Shown here: positions 5,994-6,446 of the stretch, piece by piece | How positions within the stretch are numbered: the first letter of the stretch is position 1 | How the letters are laid out: every line of letters starts with the position of its first letter | Assembly (NCBI GenBank): GCA_903905685.1 | Contig: CAIVHI010000065.1 | Coordinates: forward strand, 1 to 6,446 | Source of the DNA: an uncultured Bacteroidota bacterium | GTDB lineage: Bacteria > Bacteroidota > Bacteroidia > Chitinophagales > Chitinophagaceae | Direction of reading: 5' to 3' | DNA length: 6,446 nt | Translations under genes and position numbers: made by a program | Notes under the pieces: model-generated | Databases searched by the model: none | Seen by the model: the letters and a program-made list of their open reading frames with translations, nothing else | What the model was told of the DNA's origin: nothing

Positions 5994-6012
5994 TGCCGCC
6001 TTAAGGCGGGCA
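5994..6012 (+). promoter_or_regulatory. GC-rich palindromic hairpin between rimP and nusA
   Basis: CCGCCTTAAGGCGG (5996-6009) is a perfect 14-bp palindrome; in RNA it gives five G-C pairs capped by UUAA, extendable by TG/CA with one bulged G. It begins 10 nt after the rimP stop and ends about 20 nt before the nusA ATG. An AT-rich palindrome, AATTTAAATT (5985-5994), abuts it. A-rich sequence follows rather than a T-run, so it is not a plus-strand terminator. It may set relative expression or mRNA stability within the operon. Confidence 0.55.
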
Positions 6013-6031
6013 AGACAAAAAAACGTAAGCT

Positions 6032-6446
6032 ATGGCAAGTATCAACCTCATAGACTCCTTCCAGGAGTTCAAAGATGCGGAAAATATAGACCGTCCTACA
6101 CTCATGAAGGTTCTTGAAGACGTGTTTAAGACGCTCTTGAGGAAAAAATATGTGACCGATGAGAATTTCGACGTCATTGTAAACGACCAAACGGGCGACT
6201 TGGAGATATTCCGCAGGCGCCAGGTTGTCGAGGATGGCATGGTAGAGGACGACAACCTCCAGATTCCATTGTCGGATGCCAAGAAGATTGAGGCGGACTA
6301 TGATATTGGTGAAGAGGTTTATGAAGAAGTTGATGTGCGTAATTTCGGTCGCCGTGCCATATTGGCCGCCAAGCAGACCTTGGCTGCCCGCATCGGCGAC
6401 TTAAAGAAGAACAACCTGCTCAAAAAATATGCCGACCGCATTGGTG
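6032..6446 (+). CDS. nusA: Transcription termination/antitermination factor NusA, N-terminal 138 residues (cut by right edge)
   Basis: NusA binds RNA polymerase and the nascent RNA, controlling pausing, termination and antitermination. The visible part is the RNA-polymerase-binding N-terminal domain: MASINLIDSFQEFKDAENID (1-20), then VLEDVFKTLLRKKY (27-40), FDVIVNDQTGDLEIFRRRQVV (46-66, beta strands), and VRNFGRRAILAAKQTL (102-117), which corresponds to the FGR...AKQ block ending this domain. The S1, KH1 and KH2 domains lie beyond the window. The ATG at 6032 is preceded by A-rich sequence and no Shine-Dalgarno site, normal for Bacteroidota. Its position 45 nt after rimP supports one operon; infB is expected next. 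Confidence 0.96.
   Translation, partial: MASINLIDSFQEFKDAENIDRPTLMKVLEDVFKTLLRKKYVTDENFDVIVNDQTGDLEIFRRRQVVEDGMVEDDNLQIPLSDAKKIEADYDIGEEVYEEVDVRNFGRRAILAAKQTLAARIGDLKKNNLLKKYADRIG

Noticed and set aside
5994..6012. Palindrome after rimP as an operon terminator
   Set aside because: It is followed by A-rich sequence and not a T-run on the plus strand, and nusA begins about 20 nt later in the conserved operon order.

Overview
The window looks like chromosomal DNA from a member of the Bacteroidota, probably a Chitinophagaceae- or Sphingobacteriia-like lineage. The evidence is a very large secreted protein with a C-terminal type IX secretion (T9SS/Por) sorting domain, promoters matching the Bacteroidota consensus (TTTG ... 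TAnnTTTG), no clear Shine-Dalgarno sequences, and typical Bacteroidota versions of MoeA, RimP and NusA. No database search was run; the lineage is inferred from these features.

Layout. Positions 1-632 (minus strand) hold the N-terminal half of a molybdopterin molybdenumtransferase gene (moeA), cut by the left edge. Upstream of it, at 643-681, is a strong intrinsic terminator that ends the next minus-strand gene. That gene, 705-5081 (minus), fills two thirds of the window. It encodes a 1458-residue secreted surface protein: signal peptide, glycine-rich domain, ten Cys-paired bacterial Ig-like repeats of about 74 residues, four Ig/PKD-like repeats of about 89 residues, and a T9SS sorting domain. 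Positions 5082-5530 are a divergent, AT-rich intergenic region. It carries a near-consensus minus-strand promoter for the adhesin with a leader of about 138 nt, a 14-bp perfect palindrome, a plus-strand promoter with a perfect -7 box, and a 9-bp leader hairpin. Positions 5531-5986 (plus) encode RimP, and 6032-6446 (plus) encode the start of NusA, cut by the right edge. A GC-rich palindromic hairpin lies in the 45-nt gap between them.

Function. rimP-nusA is the conserved translation/transcription housekeeping pair (30S maturation and elongation/termination control), usually followed by infB, which would lie to the right. The adhesin is a lone transcription unit bounded by its own promoter and terminator, inserted between the housekeeping operon and moeA. 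No mobile element, CRISPR array, tRNA or rRNA is visible. The most notable features are the extreme composition of the surface protein (630 consecutive residues with a single Lys/Arg, at the very end), its regular disulfide-like cysteine spacing, and the structured leaders upstream of rimP and nusA. I do not see a clearly new multi-gene system here.
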